DNA of 64,000 nt, taken from assembly GCF_029784155.1 (NCBI RefSeq), contig NC_073693.1, positions 22,046,002-22,110,001 on the forward strand, read 5' to 3'. The stretch comes from Uranotaenia lowii. Lineage: Eukaryota; Arthropoda; Insecta; Diptera; Culicidae. A program made the position numbers and the translations under genes. This document shows, one piece after another, positions 45,182 through 57,260 of this stretch (its first letter is position 1; every line of letters begins with the position of its first letter). The notes beneath the pieces are model-generated. The model was not told the DNA's origin, did not search any database, and saw only the letters and a program-made list of their open reading frames with translations.

Positions 45182-45600
45182 TTCGTTTTAGTTTTTATTT
45201 AAAAAAAATCGAGTTAAGTTTTTTCACATTTAAATTACGTAAATAAATTAACAGAAATAGTTTAAGACTTCAGGACAATGATCAACAGACATTAGAATTA
45301 ATCGAGGACAATACGTTCAAAAACAATGGCAATTTTTTATGAGCGTCTTTCTATCATAGCAATGGACATGAGCACGTGAGAAAGTCAACTGAAAGCTATG
45401 AAAATTGTTACTGTTGTGACATCTAGTGGACAGTAGGAAAAGCTTATGCAAGAAAGGTGTTTGTCATGCAGCGCCATCTGGTTTTCACTGGCAGTAATAG
45501 AAAAGGGATTTTTTTTAAATTCAACACGGAGGAAAAATGTTAACATTTTTTCGTTAGAAAAGGTTTTATTACTTTTTTTTTGTATATAAAAACAGAATCA
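45182..45600. other. Upstream region of the kinase gene
   Basis: AT-rich, with no further exon that I can support. The short 5' UTR and promoter of the minus-strand kinase should lie here. No TATA box in a convincing position is visible. Confidence 0.35.
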
Positions 45601-46192
45601 TATGAGAAAGACGAAGGTTGGTTGGTTTCTAATTTTCTTCCTTCATGACTTTCTGATTCTTTGGTCTTCGTACTTATCACTTTTAGATTTTCTGATATTT
45701 TGAAGCTTCTGACTTTCTAACTTTTAAACTTTTTGACCATTTTATGCTTCTGAATTTTTCATTTCCTGAATGTTTACATCTTAAATTCTTCTGTTTTTGA
45801 CTAACCGACTTTCTTGCTTTAAAAATTGCTACTTGTGCTGCTTCTAGACTTTCAGACTTTCTGATGTTCTGATTTTATAACTTCGAAATTTTCCGATTTT
45901 CTTTCCTACATTCAAACTTTCTGACATAGGTACTGCCTTTTTAACTTTCTTAATTTTTTAGGTTCCAAATTTTGATGCTTCAGATGTTCTGAATTTCAAA
46001 CTTTTAGATTTTTTGATGTTCTTAATTTCAACTTTTCGATGTTCTTTATAAAATACTTGCTTTCATTTTTGTAGACTATAAGACACTCTTACTTTCTTTT
46101 TTCACGATTTTCTGAATTTTGGACTAACTTAATTAAATTTCTTACAATTTTCGCTCTTACTTTCTTTCTTTCTGACTTTATTTCTTTCATAA
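45600..46192. repeat. Degenerate CTTTCTGA/TTTTCTGACTT-type tract
   Basis: Pyrimidine-rich sequence with frequent but irregular GACTTTCTGA, TTCTGA and CTTTTAGA strings. Regularity rises toward the right, where it becomes the perfect 8-mer array. This resembles an unexpanded or decayed form of that repeat. Confidence 0.6.
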
Positions 46193-47409
46193 TTTCTTAC
46201 TTTCTTACTTTCTGACTTCCTTACTTTCTTACTTTCTTACTTTCTTACTTTCTTACTTTCTTATTTTCTTACTTTCTTACTTTCTTACTTTCTTACTTTC
46301 TTACTTTCTTACTTTCTTACTTTCTTACTTTCTCACTTTCTTACTTTCTTACTTTCTTACTTTCTTACTTTCTTACTTTCTTACTTTCTTACTTTCTTAC
46401 TTTCTTACTTTCTTACTTTCTTACTTTCCTACTTTCTTACTTTCTTACTTTCTTACTTTCTTACTTTCTTACTTTCTTACTTTCTTACTTTCTTACTTTC
46501 TTACTTTCTTACTTTCTTACTTTCTTACTTTCTTACTTTCTTACTTTCTTACTTTCTTACTTTCTTACTTTCTTACTTTCTTACTTTCTTACTTTCTTAC
46601 TTTCTTACTTTCTTACCTTCTTACTTTCTTACTTTCTTACTTTCTTACTTTCTTACTTTCTTACTTTCTTACTTTCTTACTTTCTTACTTTCTTACTTTC
46701 TTACTTTCTTACTTTCTTACTTTCTTACTTTCTTACTTTCTTACTTTCTTACTTTCTTACTTTCTTACTTTCTTACTTTCTTACTTTCTTACTTTCTTAC
46801 TTTCTTACTTTCTTACTTTCTTACTTTCTTACTTTCTTACTTTCTTACTTTCTTACTTTCTTACTTTCTTACTTTCTTACTTTCTTACTTTCTTACTTTC
46901 TTACTTTCTTACTTTCTTACTTTCTTACTTTCTTACTTTCTTACTTTCTTACTTTCTTACTTTCTTACTTTCTTACTTTCTTACTTTCTTACTTTCTTAC
47001 TTTCTTACTTTCTTACTTTCTTACTTTCTTACTTTCTTACTTTCTTACTTTCTTACTTTCTTACTTTCTTACTTTCTTACTTTCTTACTTTCTTACTTTC
47101 TTACTTTCTTACTTTCTTACTTTCTTACTTTCTTACTTTCTTACTTTCTTACTTTCTTACTTTCTTACTTTCTTACTTTCTTACTTTCTTACTTTCTTAC
47201 TTTCTTACTTTCTTACTTTCTTACTTTCTTACTTTCTTACTTTCTTACTTTCTTACTTTCTTACTTTCTTACTTTCTTACTTTCTTACTTTCTTACTTTC
47301 TTACTTTCTTACTTTCTTACTTTCTTACTTTCTTACTTTCTTACTTTCTTACTTTCTTACTTTCTTACTTTTTTACTTTCTTACTTTTTTACTTTCTTAC
47401 TTTCTTACT
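46193..47409. repeat. Minisatellite (TTACTTTC)n
   Basis: About 150 copies of an 8-bp unit with very few variants (TCACTTTC, TTACCTTC, TTACTTCC; TTTTTTAC near the right end). Homogeneity is striking over 1.2 kb. It lies between the kinase promoter side and the transporter 3' side. Unlike the 9-mer arrays it opens no long frames. Confidence 0.97.
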
Positions 47410-48614
47410 GATTGATTCAGAATTCTATAATTTTTTAATTCTGAATCGGAATTTCAATGCTGTATTACAATTTCTAAGTTCTGAGTTATCAATCTGATTT
47501 CTAAACTGAATCGAATAGAATGGAAGTTTAGATTTCGGATCACTGATGAGACAATTGATAATATTGAAAATTTGCAATGTATTTCTTCGTCATCTTTACG
47601 GTTTGTTTAGTATATATTTCTAAAAAGTGCGTTTATCTCGAGAGTGAGAAAACACTCGCTTCTATACCGTTTGCTGCACCTTTTCAGCTTTTCGCCTATC
47701 GATTTTTCGAAATGATGATTGAGCTTAATCAACCAATCAATCACTAATCGATGGCTTTGATTTGATTCTATTAAGTACTTAGCTAGCTAGTCAGTTTTGT
47801 GAGTCATTAATTTTCTTCACCTAATAACTCTATAAGTTGAAATCCGCTATCACAATTGAAGAAAATAAAGGCTTCTATCTGCTCCCTCAATCAGTATATT
47901 TTGGAGCATCCGTTCTTTTTCATCACACACATCTATGAGCGTTTGGAATTCACGCGATGTGGGGTTTCCTTCGATTTTTTTTCTGTTATATTTTTTGTCT
48001 TTAAAGCACTTACGGTTTACCTGAGTTTCTTACTGATTTATAACAAATCATTATTTAACAAGATATATCATCTCAAGCTCGTGGAAGATATTATTCTTTT
48101 TTTCAGATCCCTCCCCACATGTTCGATTGTAAGATCTAGAATGTGCGTTTTTATTCTGTTCGTCCAATGAGGCTATTCTTTTTATTTTTAAATGATTAAA
48201 TTGTCAAACTTAAAGGAAAAATTGTTAACAGAGGAAACTTTTCTGAGGGAAAAAATGTTGTCAAGTAATACTTTCAGAAAGGAAAAAGTCTTAGCTTATA
48301 ACATACAGACTTCTCCTCGCGTCACACAATCTTACAAACAATCACTCTCAGCTTAGTATACAGATCTAGGTCGGAGGAACATAAAACCTTAGAGTTCTAT
48401 AACTGGAAAACAGCACGGGGAATCGACGATAAAGAAAACACTTTGAGAAGGGACTGGCTGCGAGTATCACTTTCTATCTTTCTATCTACCTATCTATCGA
48501 TCTATCATTGTAACGGAGTAAAATGTTGATGTCTTTAGAATACTTCACGTTTCTTCAAGCACTTTTGCACCTAAGGGTACTTCCGTGGTGTCTTTTCCGA
48601 GTTTGCCGTCCGTC
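47410..48614. other. Intergenic and transporter 3' UTR
   Basis: The right part is probably the 3' UTR of the minus-strand transporter. TTTATT at 48181-48186 (AATAAA on that strand) is about 430 bp beyond the stop. A short (TATC)n tract lies at 48472-48507. The remainder is AT-rich with no supported gene. Confidence 0.4.
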
Positions 48615-50004
48615 TTACGGAAGTAGCTTGTTCTTCTCCACCGTCAACAGCTGTGGCTTGGAGTTGTTGTTCAGCTGACCGGTTTCGGCCTCGAGCTGTT
48701 TGGACTTCTTTAGCGACTTAATGCGACCAGAGAAGTAGTCTTCGATTTCTTGCAGGGACTTGCCCTTGGTCTCCGGTAGACACAGATAGAAGAATATCGT
48801 TCCTGAAAATGGAATGAGAAATAGATTAAGTACAAATTTCTAACAGAGTTGTTTTAGCCAAACTTACCTAAGAACGAAATGCACCCGTACAGGATGAAGG
48901 CTCCATGCCTCTGCAGCACGTGGGCCAACAACGGGTAGGTTTTGACGACGATGAACACAAACGAATGGGCCATGCAGGTGGTCATTCCACCGACCAGTCC
49001 TCGGACCTTCATGGGGTACAGCTCACCGATCATCACCCATGGGACTACCAGGAAGCCCAGGGTGCAGGTGATCGTGAAGATGAAGATACACGCCACAGGG
49101 AACCAGGTAGCGGTCGGAGCAATCGGAGGATCTGCTTCTTCCCAAGTTTTCTTGAAGTACAGGTACGTGCCCAGACCGATCATGGTAACGCCACAACCGA
49201 TTCCGGATATGAAAGTCAACGGACGGCGTCCGCACCTTCGTAACAAAACCGCTGCCAAAATCGTAAACACGAATCGGATCACACCCAACATAATGGTACA
49301 GGTGTATTTGTCCATGGTAGTGCCCGAGTCACGGAAGATCTCCACAGCGTAGAAGGTGATCGTGTTCACTCCACTGAACTGGTACATCATGAAGTAGAGA
49401 GTCAAAATTCCGAACGGCTTCAAACAGGACGGATGCAGCAGAGCTTGGATGGTTTCCCTTGGGGACATCTTTTTCTTCTGATTGCTTTTCTGTGCGAAAG
49501 TCTGCAGCTGATTTACTTCCCGTTCCAGATTATATGTCGATCCTCGCAATTTGGCCAAACTCTTCAGTGCCTGATCCGGCTTGTTCTTAGTGACCAAATA
49601 ATTAGGCGTTTCCGGCATGAACAGCATCAATACGAATGCCAACACCGGTACACAGGCAGAAATGGCCGACAATATCTTCCACGTGGTCACTGCTCCCAGA
49701 GTATACTGGAACAGAACTCCCAAGCTGATACCGGTAGAAGCCAAAGCACAAAGCATACCCCTCAAATGAGGTTGAGTTACTTCCGAGGTGTAGACACGAG
49801 CTGGAGCACCGACCATGCCGGAACCGAATCCGGTTAGCACCCGACCTGCATAGATCATCTCCACGTTTGTTGCGCATGCGATCACGATCCAGCCGATGAT
49901 CATGGGGATCTCGGTGAACAGCAGTGCCTTCTTGCGGCCAAAGTTGTCCATCACGTAACCGCTGAGCAGACATCCGATCGGAGTTCCGATGGCCGATAGC
50001 GAGG
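48615..50004 (-). CDS. MFS sugar transporter (Tret1/ERD6-like), partial
   Basis: Two minus-strand exons are certain: 50004-48868 and 48802-48615, joined TTA G|GTAAGT to TTTTCAG|GA in frame. Sugar-porter signatures appear in order: DNFGRKKALL (loop 2-3), GRVLTGFGSG, LRGMLCALASTGISLGVLFQ, PETPNYL before a central loop rich in Lys, QFSGVNTITFYAVEIF, RRCGRRPLTF, GELYPMKVRG and PETKGKSLQEIEDYF. This covers TM2 to TM12 and the cytosolic tail, about 440 aa. The N-terminus with TM1 is missing from these exons (phase 1 acceptor at 50004). The family moves trehalose or hexoses across the plasma membrane by facilitated diffusion or proton symport; the substrate cannot be read from sequence. A possible upstream exon ends at 50746. 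The first exon may lie beyond the transposons at 51-59 kb. Confidence 0.9.
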
Positions 50005-50745
50005 CTGGAAGAGGAAAAATAAAAAAAAAATAGGACTTAGCTAACGTTGCAATGGCTTTAATACGGAATGTTGATAGATTTAGAATTCAGTTAATTGATT
50101 TGGGATTTTGTAGGGTCTTTTAAACATTCATTTCGGATTTTCGAACTTTTCGTCGAATACCTCCCATCCATTTCATCAACCGTATCGGCCACTTTTTCTA
50201 GCACTTTGCCATATCAGATATTGATTTCATTGATTTGACATCCGTTTCAAATTTACGCTTGCCCAATATTTTTCGATGGGACAAAGCTGTGGGCAGTTTG
50301 GTGGATTAAAACTTTACACAAGGACATCAAAATTATTCTTCTGGTACCCTTACAATATATCCCAAGTGTAGTGACTGGACGTATGACTGAATAAACGTCT
50401 GGATAGCTACTTGTAAATTTTTCCATACATGGTTTACAAATTTACAATTTGTAACCGTGGTGATCATTCCTCATGACCATATAGGGTTTGCCACGGGGTT
50501 GTGCAGAATTATTTTTCCCCTCTCGTGTTCCATTTTGGATAATCTTACAGATCAAGTTCAGATTTAAGATCAGGTAAGTTTTATGTACAAAATGAAGAGC
50601 TTTGATCTGCGGGGAAGTTTTGATGGCTGATCGACATCAATCCTAAATCTTATCTTTGGATTTCCGAAGCCCCGATGTTAGGCTTGATCACAAAGCCTAG
50701 AATATTCTATACAATACTGTCTTAGCAGTTTGGAGTATCATTTAC
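50005..50745. other. Intron or upstream DNA of the transporter
   Basis: AT-rich sequence with no coding signal. It would be a 741-bp intron if the exon ending at 50746 is real. Confidence 0.4.
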
Positions 50746-50938
50746 CTGAGAAGGCCACCGGGTCAGAAGGGACTTTGAATGTCTGATTTTCAATATTGCA
50801 CCGATCAGGCTTTAAGCATGAGTTCAAAAGTGTTTTCAGGCCAACCCGCTGTGAAGACTTCTGGCTTGCTTTGGCTGACGGGAGACTTCTGTCTTGCACA
50901 TAAACGTGTGACAGTTTACTTTCTGGCGATGTGATCAT
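50746..50938 (-). CDS. Possible upstream exon of the sugar transporter
   Basis: A minus-strand frame ends ...TFKVPSDPVAFS at a donor TCAG|GTAAAT (exon end 50746). Phase 1 matches the acceptor at 50004, giving a join S-A-SLSAIGTP. That is where relatives carry a residue string like 'SD..SWIASLSAIG'. The upstream residues lack an obvious TM1 helix, and the ATG at 50938 is unsupported. The real N-terminal exon could be shorter or elsewhere. Treat as a candidate only. Confidence 0.35.
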
Positions 50939-51541
50939 GTATTCTACAGAGATTTTTCCTTTGAGTATACTGCGCTACATAACCAATAATGCGGCTTTTC
51001 TACAGTTCCAAGACCTCCGTATCGGGCCGTTGATCTCTCTTACCCCTGTAACTCAGATTTGGAGAAGCATGCCTACCTACCCTACTCTACCTTTCGATTG
51101 GAAAATGGTTCAAATGGTTCGTCCAGTTTACAAATAAACATGCCGTCTTCAAAGTGAAAAAGCACCGGTAAAATGAAAAAAATACGGTGGTCAAATCGTG
51201 CGCTTTTTTATATCTTGTCCGCTGAATGGTAGATATTTTAAAGAATTTGGCAATGGACTGCGGAACAAACTTTTTAGCGGTCACATGATAGATTTTATGC
51301 CAGAAACTTTTCTTCGAGATTCATTACTCATAATAAATTTTATGATGTATGCATGTGTGCAAATGCGTCTAGATCAGTGGTTTTCAAAGTGATCCACGTT
51401 TTTTTTTCAATAAATAACCTCTCTGCCATCTCTAATGTTGAACTGTACACTCAGAAAATTCTTTTATGTAGGCCATAAGATTCTCTCATGAAGTGGCGCC
51501 ATAAGAAAAAAATAATGATATTCATAAACTTGTCTTATAAA

Positions 51542-52760
51542 CAAGGCTGGATTAAGGAGGGGGGGACAAAAAAGCAATTGACCCGGGCCCCCTGGCTCAA
51601 GATGGAAAAGGAAAAAAAATATAACATTACTTTAATCATACTGCTTTAAGCTTTAGAAATCTAGCCAAACGAGAATTGAAACGAGACAATTTGAATTGAA
51701 ACGTAAAATATAATTAGTAAGGGGGTCCCAGTGAAATAATATCTCTAATAGTTTCACTGAAATATAAGTTAAGGGGGCCCCCTAGAACTAGAATTGCAGT
51801 TTTTTCCCTCATTTTTATTGGTTGGGTAAATCAGTACAAATATTTTCAAAACTTAGAAAAATCTGGGAATGGTTTTGAACTGTTTTACTCAAAATCCGAA
51901 CAAATCAAATTCAGCGATCATTCGAAAAAAAAAATCTGTTACAAAGTGACCAACACCAAACACCTCAAATTTTCATTTTTTTATCAAAACTTGTCAACAT
52001 CGTTCGAATCGAAAACTACAAAAAAAATTATTTGAAGATAGCTGAAGGAAACTCAGACTAATTTGAGTTATGTTTGAGCCAGATCATATTTCTCTTTTCT
52101 TGTCCTGCGAAAACAATGAAAATAAAGAACCTATTCTAGGAGTGCAAAATTATTGTAAGCTTTTCGTTCATTATTGAAATTTGAACTTTTATTTTAAAAT
52201 TATCCTCTATTTAACCGGATACTAGCATGTTATTTTCTAGTTGATCAACCTCAAATTATTTTTGATCATGAAAACACACTCATAGTTGAATTTAAAATTT
52301 CGTTGAGTGATTCTCTAGATATGAATACGATTTTAATATTATCTTCTTCCAGGTTTATGATTCTGATTTGAACATTATTCCACTTAAAGAAGAACTATTT
52401 AACAAAAGTTTCTGCCATTTATGTAATATTTGATCTGATGAGAATCTTAATCTTCATAAAAAATTGTAATTAATCCACATTTTTTTTAGATTTCCAACAC
52501 ATTGCATGAAAATGATTTTTTTAAGATATGAAATTAAAATACCTAAAACATTTGGATTTAAATTATAAAGTTTGCAATTCCAGCTTTGGTTCTGATAGCA
52601 ACTTTGTTTCTTAATTTTGCATGAGAAATTCATCTGAATTATGATTTTGATTTGAGACACAGAATTGTGGTTCTAACGAAAATTCGGTTTCGAATTTTAC
52701 TCTTGAACTCTTTTATCTGTATCTGTATCTGTACCTACCTATCAATACTTTCACTTCTGT
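51542..52760. mobile_element. Nested, truncated copy of the CCGGATTAA hAT family
   Basis: It begins CAAGGCTGGATTAAGGAGGG and GACCCGGGCCCCC, matching the left terminus of the 55768-59314 element. Colinear similarity continues through GAAAC(G/T)TAAAATATAA, CCTCAAATTTTCATTTTYTATC and finally TTATATCTGTATCTGTA-type strings near 52705. No right terminus is recognisable, so the copy is truncated or merged with its host element. Confidence 0.6.
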
Positions 52761-53110
52761 CTAAAAAAATATTCTACTTTAAATTTCATAACTCGCCGAA
52801 ATGCCAAAAATAATTGAGAAATTTTAAACTCAGAACCAGGTAATATCCGGGAAAATCCAGCGAAAATATAAGTAATATTCATGAAAAGGCAATAAAAATA
52901 AACACACGAAAACTATTTTCACCAAGGTACATCAGCGGCGTTCAAATCTTATCTCGTAATTCCAAAAATGCATGCGAATATATTTCGCTAAAACAAGTTG
53001 AAAATTTGGAGTTTCGTAAAAATTACGAATAATCCGGGAGAAAACCGGGCCTTTTTCCTCCGGCAACCGACCGGACCGGGCCATTTTTTTCTTCCATTCG
53101 CGCAATCTGG
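52761..53110. mobile_element. Fragments with CATAACTCGCCGAAATGCC and CCGGG motifs
   Basis: ATTTCATAACTCGCCGAAAT at about 52781 matches the arm of the fold-back at 24934-25325. ATCCGGGAAAATCC, AATCCGGGAGAAAACCGGGC and CGACCGGACCGGGCC at 52845-53085 resemble the CCGGGC-rich MITE at 57860-58321. These are small fragments within the larger hAT element. Confidence 0.45.
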
Positions 53111-54560
53111 ATGCTTTTGAGGTATCTATATTGAGATATATTGTTTTATCGTTTTAAATTTAAAGAATGCGATTGGATTGAGGTGGTTTTCCCGATGTTT
53201 TAATGTTGTTACGCGTCAAAGTTTTAAATTTTCATTCGAAAAGGTTGATAAATTCATATGCGGTTTTGAAAATTTCAACTCAACAGTTTTCATAGAGGGC
53301 AAAGAGTTATTGCAAATGCTTAAAATATAAAATTTGATGATGGTTAGTTGTTTAGTAACAAACCGAGACTATCTAAGTAATATTGTTTTGTAAAATGATA
53401 AACTTCGATTTTTTTTGTTATCTACAGCTCAAAAATCTTGATTACTATGCTGATGCTTCAAAAACAGTGTAAGCAAAGAATTATAAAATTAGGCTTCATA
53501 AAAATTCTATTTTTCCATTTAGTCCTTTCCGCTTGTTCCTACAGCGGATGCAATTTAAAAAAATTCTTCTTGACTTATGATAATTTGAATGCCAGGTTAC
53601 AAGACTCAATTATTGGTTTAGCACGATTTTTCAAATATTTTGTTCAAAAATAATTATAGAATAATTGCGCAGTGAGCTAAAGTGCCGCAGCTTTAAATTC
53701 AAAGAGCTGCAGGTTGCCGACCTATGGCCTAGAATCATGAAATGTATTGACAGAATTATTTTATTTCAAGACGAGTTTAATTATCAAATTTTCAGACGGA
53801 ATAAATTTGGTTTTTGAAAAATTATCATGGTGCATCTATAACACTAGAATCTGCGATAATTGCAATTCTTTGCCACTCTGTTTTTTTTTTTCAAATAATT
53901 AACCCCTATAGGCCATCTCAATCGTTAAACTGTTTATATAAGTTATAAGTTCAGGGTAATTCAGGATTGTTCGTAGTTTTATGAATTCCAAAATTGTAGG
54001 GAATTCTTACGAACTCTTTTAAATGCAAAATCAACATGGAATCTTCACTGCAATTTTAGTTGCGACATTTCCGTTTATGAATCACTTCGTTTGAATGTTG
54101 AAAAACCATTTGGTAATCCATAAATCAACTTTCATCGAAATTTTTCGTCAGGACAAGAATTATCAGTAAAATTTATGTCCTTTTTGAAATAAAAAAAATA
54201 TAAGATTGAAATTCAGGTGATCAAGCTAGCTTTTCATTATACCAAACCAACCGAAATATTCACAAATTAAATTTTTTTTTTCATCAACTGCATTAAGTTA
54301 TCGTCCTTTGCTTGATTTTAATATGTGAAGAAATCAATTAAATTATTTTTAATTTAAAACATAAAGATGTTGAGCGTTTCTAAGATGTATTTTAAATTCC
54401 AGTGAATCTTTTACTTTGACAAAAATTGCCGAAAGCTTATGGTTTTTCGACGAGTTAAAAAGGGAATTGCTGATTATAATTTCTTTAAAGATTCTTCAGG
54501 GGGGCGTCGATCTCGAAAAACTAACTGATTTAAAAAGGTTCGAAAACCACTGGTCTAGAT

Positions 54561-55189
54561 TGAGGAAACCAAACTCATAGAGCAATCGATTCAAAAGTTA
54601 GAGCAAAAAGTGGATTTTTAATTTTTACCAGAGCAAATGATGTTAATTAATTTCCATACAAACTTGCTTTCCAGAATTTCGAGCTTCGTAATGAAATGAA
54701 GAGGCAATTATTTTTTTAATAATGTAAGGTTTATACCTTTTATAACTGGAAAAGTTTAATTATTTTATTTGGAAAACGGAATACGATGCAGTGCCTTCTG
54801 TTAAACCATGTTTTGTAATTCAACAGTTTCTGGGCCTTCCAAAAAGTGAAAAAGACAATGGGCCGAGTAAATCTGCTTGGCTCAAATCGCCAAAAGCTTC
54901 GGTTTTTTACTCAAAAAAATCTTCTCAAGAGTGATTTCAATAATAAAAATTGTTTGACCCATTTGGTCATTTTAAAAATTTGATTTATATTTAAGAAGTT
55001 TTTTCAGTTTTTGTTATTTTTTAAACTTTTGTAATTTTTGTAATTTTTAAATTTTTTGTAATTTTGGTTTTTTTTATAATTTTTTTATTTTTGTTATTTC
55101 TGTTATTTTTAAAATTTATGTAATTTTTGTACCTAATTTTTTGTAATTTTTGACAGTTTTCTTATTGTTGTAATTTTTGTAATTTTTAT
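54561..55189. other. AT-rich lead-in to minisatellite
   Basis: No gene. From about 55000 onward TTTTTGTAATTTTT-type near-repeats increase in regularity until the perfect array starts. Confidence 0.5.
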
Positions 55190-55667
55190 AATTTTTGTCA
55201 TTTTTGTCATTTTTGTCATTTTTGTCATTTTTGTCATTTTTGTCATTTTTGTCATTTTTGTCATTTTTGTCATTTTTGTCATTTTTGTCATTTTTGTCAT
55301 TTTTGTCATTTTTGTCATTTTTGTCATTTTTGTCATTTTTGTCATTTTTGTCATTTTTGTCATTTTTGTCATTTTTGTCATTTTTGTCATTTTTGTCATT
55401 TTTGTCATTTTTGTCATTTTTGTCATTTTTGTCATTTTTGTCATTTTTGTCATTTTTGTCATTTTTGTCATTTTTGTCATTTTTGTCATTTTTGTCATTT
55501 TTGTCATTTTTGTCATTTTTGTCATTTTTGTCATTTTTGTCATTTTTGTCATTTTTGTCATTTTTGTCATTTTTGTCATTTATGCCATTTTTGTCATTTT
55601 TGTCTTTTTTGTCATTTTTAACCTTTTTGTCATTTTTGTTATTTTTGACGTTTTTGTCATTTTAGGA
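55190..55667. repeat. Minisatellite (TTTTTGTCA)n, third array
   Basis: About 45 clean copies of the 9-bp unit to 55580, then about 10 variant units (ATGCC, GTCTTTT, TAACC, GACG) to 55667. It is the same unit as 1579-1737 and the complement of 6446-8240. Confidence 0.97.
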
Positions 55668-57059
55668 TATCTTGCATTGTTGAATCAACTTTATATTATA
55701 GCTGATTTATCTAAAATTTTGATACTGAATTAACAGCGATTGGGATTGGATCAAATATCAGTGGCATCAAGGCCGGATTAAAGGGGGGGGCAAAAGGGGC
55801 AATTGCCCCGAGGGAAAAAATTTTTTTTGACATTACTTTAACCATACAACTACAAATCCATGAAAAGAAATCAAAACTAGAAAATCGGAATGAAAACTTG
55901 AAATATAAAAACTAAAGGGCCCACGTGAAGAAATATCTAGATTAGTTTTTGTCTAAGAAAGTTAAAATCTTCTGGAAAAAAACCGAATTCGGAAAAAAAA
56001 TTAAGGAGAATTTGAGGCAAAACACCTCAAATTTTCATTTTCTATCGAAACATGTCAGTTACGATATTCTGTACAGAACAGGTAAAATAAAAAAAAAAAC
56101 ATCTCCTCATTTTCATTACAATCAAACGTCTTGCACAAAAATAATGTTTGTTGTTACGTTAATTTTCCAAATTATGGTTTTCTGCACTTAAATAGCAGCT
56201 AATTTCGCTTTATGATAAACATTTTAGAATTTTACCCGGGTAGTATCCGGGTTAATACCGCGTATTATAATAACTTTTCACCTTTCAATCATTATTATTG
56301 AAATTTCCATTGATTAAATTCTTAACCCTTTTTCCTCCCTATTTTTGAAAGTAAAATCTTTAAAAAAAAACTGTAGTTGCTTAAATTGGTCCAATCGACA
56401 GTACACGGTTTCTTTATTGAATTTCCATGCCAATTTCTGTCTTAGACTTGAAATTTGTACTGTAACATTTTCAACTGATTTAACCAAATTTTACCATCTA
56501 TTTACTGAAGTGAATATCCTGAATTCAGCAGAGCGTTTTCCAAATGATCATTCTCATATTATCATAAAAACGATTGAGTGATTTTCTTAAGGGGGGGGGT
56601 AGGGTCTAACGGGTATAAAAAAACACCATTTTCACGATTTTTTTCTAGAGCTATCGTTCAAACAAATGTATTCAATTTTTTTGCATTATACAAAGCATTG
56701 TTAAAAGAACATTTAGTAATTTTTTCGTAGAAAAATATTGAAAAATGAGCCGGTGACGGAGCACTTTCGAGGATGCCTTTTAGAAAACAGGATTTGCGGT
56801 GGACACTGTATCTCAGCACAGAATCATCTGAAGTCAAAAAATCAGAGCAAAATATTTTTAATAGATGTTTTTCTGGACCCCAACGTTTTTATTTAACTTA
56901 AAAATATTTTTATGAAATTTTTGTGGCTGTTTGAAGTAAAAACTACGATTTTTCACTTAAAAATCCGCCATTTTTCACCTCTAAAATCTCCCCAAAGTAA
57001 AAAAATCAAAAAAGAAAAACTGTTCAAGCCAATTGTCATCAGCTTGAAGAATTATTTAC

Positions 57060-57216
57060 TTCCAGAATATTCTAGAAGTTCTAGTTGATGTAACACCTAC
57101 GTGCTTTCGAACGTTCTGGATATTCTGTTTGCTTCCACACCATTCATACTGTTAGAAGGTTCCAGAACCATCCATCCATTTATAAGCTTGTGTTCCCGGA
57201 AGATTCCAGAAGGTTC
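57060..57216 (+). promoter_or_regulatory. Heat shock element array (HSF binding sites)
   Basis: At 57060-57077 the sequence is TTCCAGAATATTCTAGAA, four perfect alternating TTC/GAA units spaced by 2 bp. At 57109-57125 a GAACGTTC core is followed by imperfect units. At 57155-57167 it is GAAGGTTCCAGAA, three perfect units. At 57199-57216 it is GAAGATTCCAGAAGGTTC, four perfect units. HSF trimers bind such inverted nGAAn arrays in all eukaryotes. The last array ends 9 bp before the TATA box. The layout is like an insect hsp70 promoter. Confidence 0.85.
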
Positions 57217-57224
57217 GATATGCG

Positions 57225-57260
57225 TATAAATACAGCCTCGCACAGCGAGGTGAGTCAGTT
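57225..57260 (+). promoter_or_regulatory. LTR core promoter: TATA box plus initiator
   Basis: TATAAATA at 57225-57232 and TCAGTT at 57255-57260. The initiator A (57257) lies 32 bp after the first T of TATA, the standard arthropod spacing. The intervening GCCTCGCACAGCGAGG can form a small hairpin. Confidence 0.8.

Larger units (their letters stand above)
51375..54552. mobile_element. hAT-type element with exact 8-bp duplication
   Basis: The ends are CAGTGGTTTTCAAAGTGATC (left) and, inverted on the right, CAGTGGTTTTCGAACC. The 8-bp flanks 51367-51374 and 54553-54560 are both GTCTAGAT. The 3.2-kb interior has no hAT transposase frame; the longest frames have no zinc-finger or dimerisation motif. 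Nested inside is an older copy of the CCGGATTAA family (51542 to about 52760). Confidence 0.9.

Noticed and set aside
48942..49352. Plus-strand frames over the transporter exon
   Set aside because: Antisense shadows of the minus-strand coding sequence; the same holds for 42506-42805, 42799-43288 and 44523-45130.
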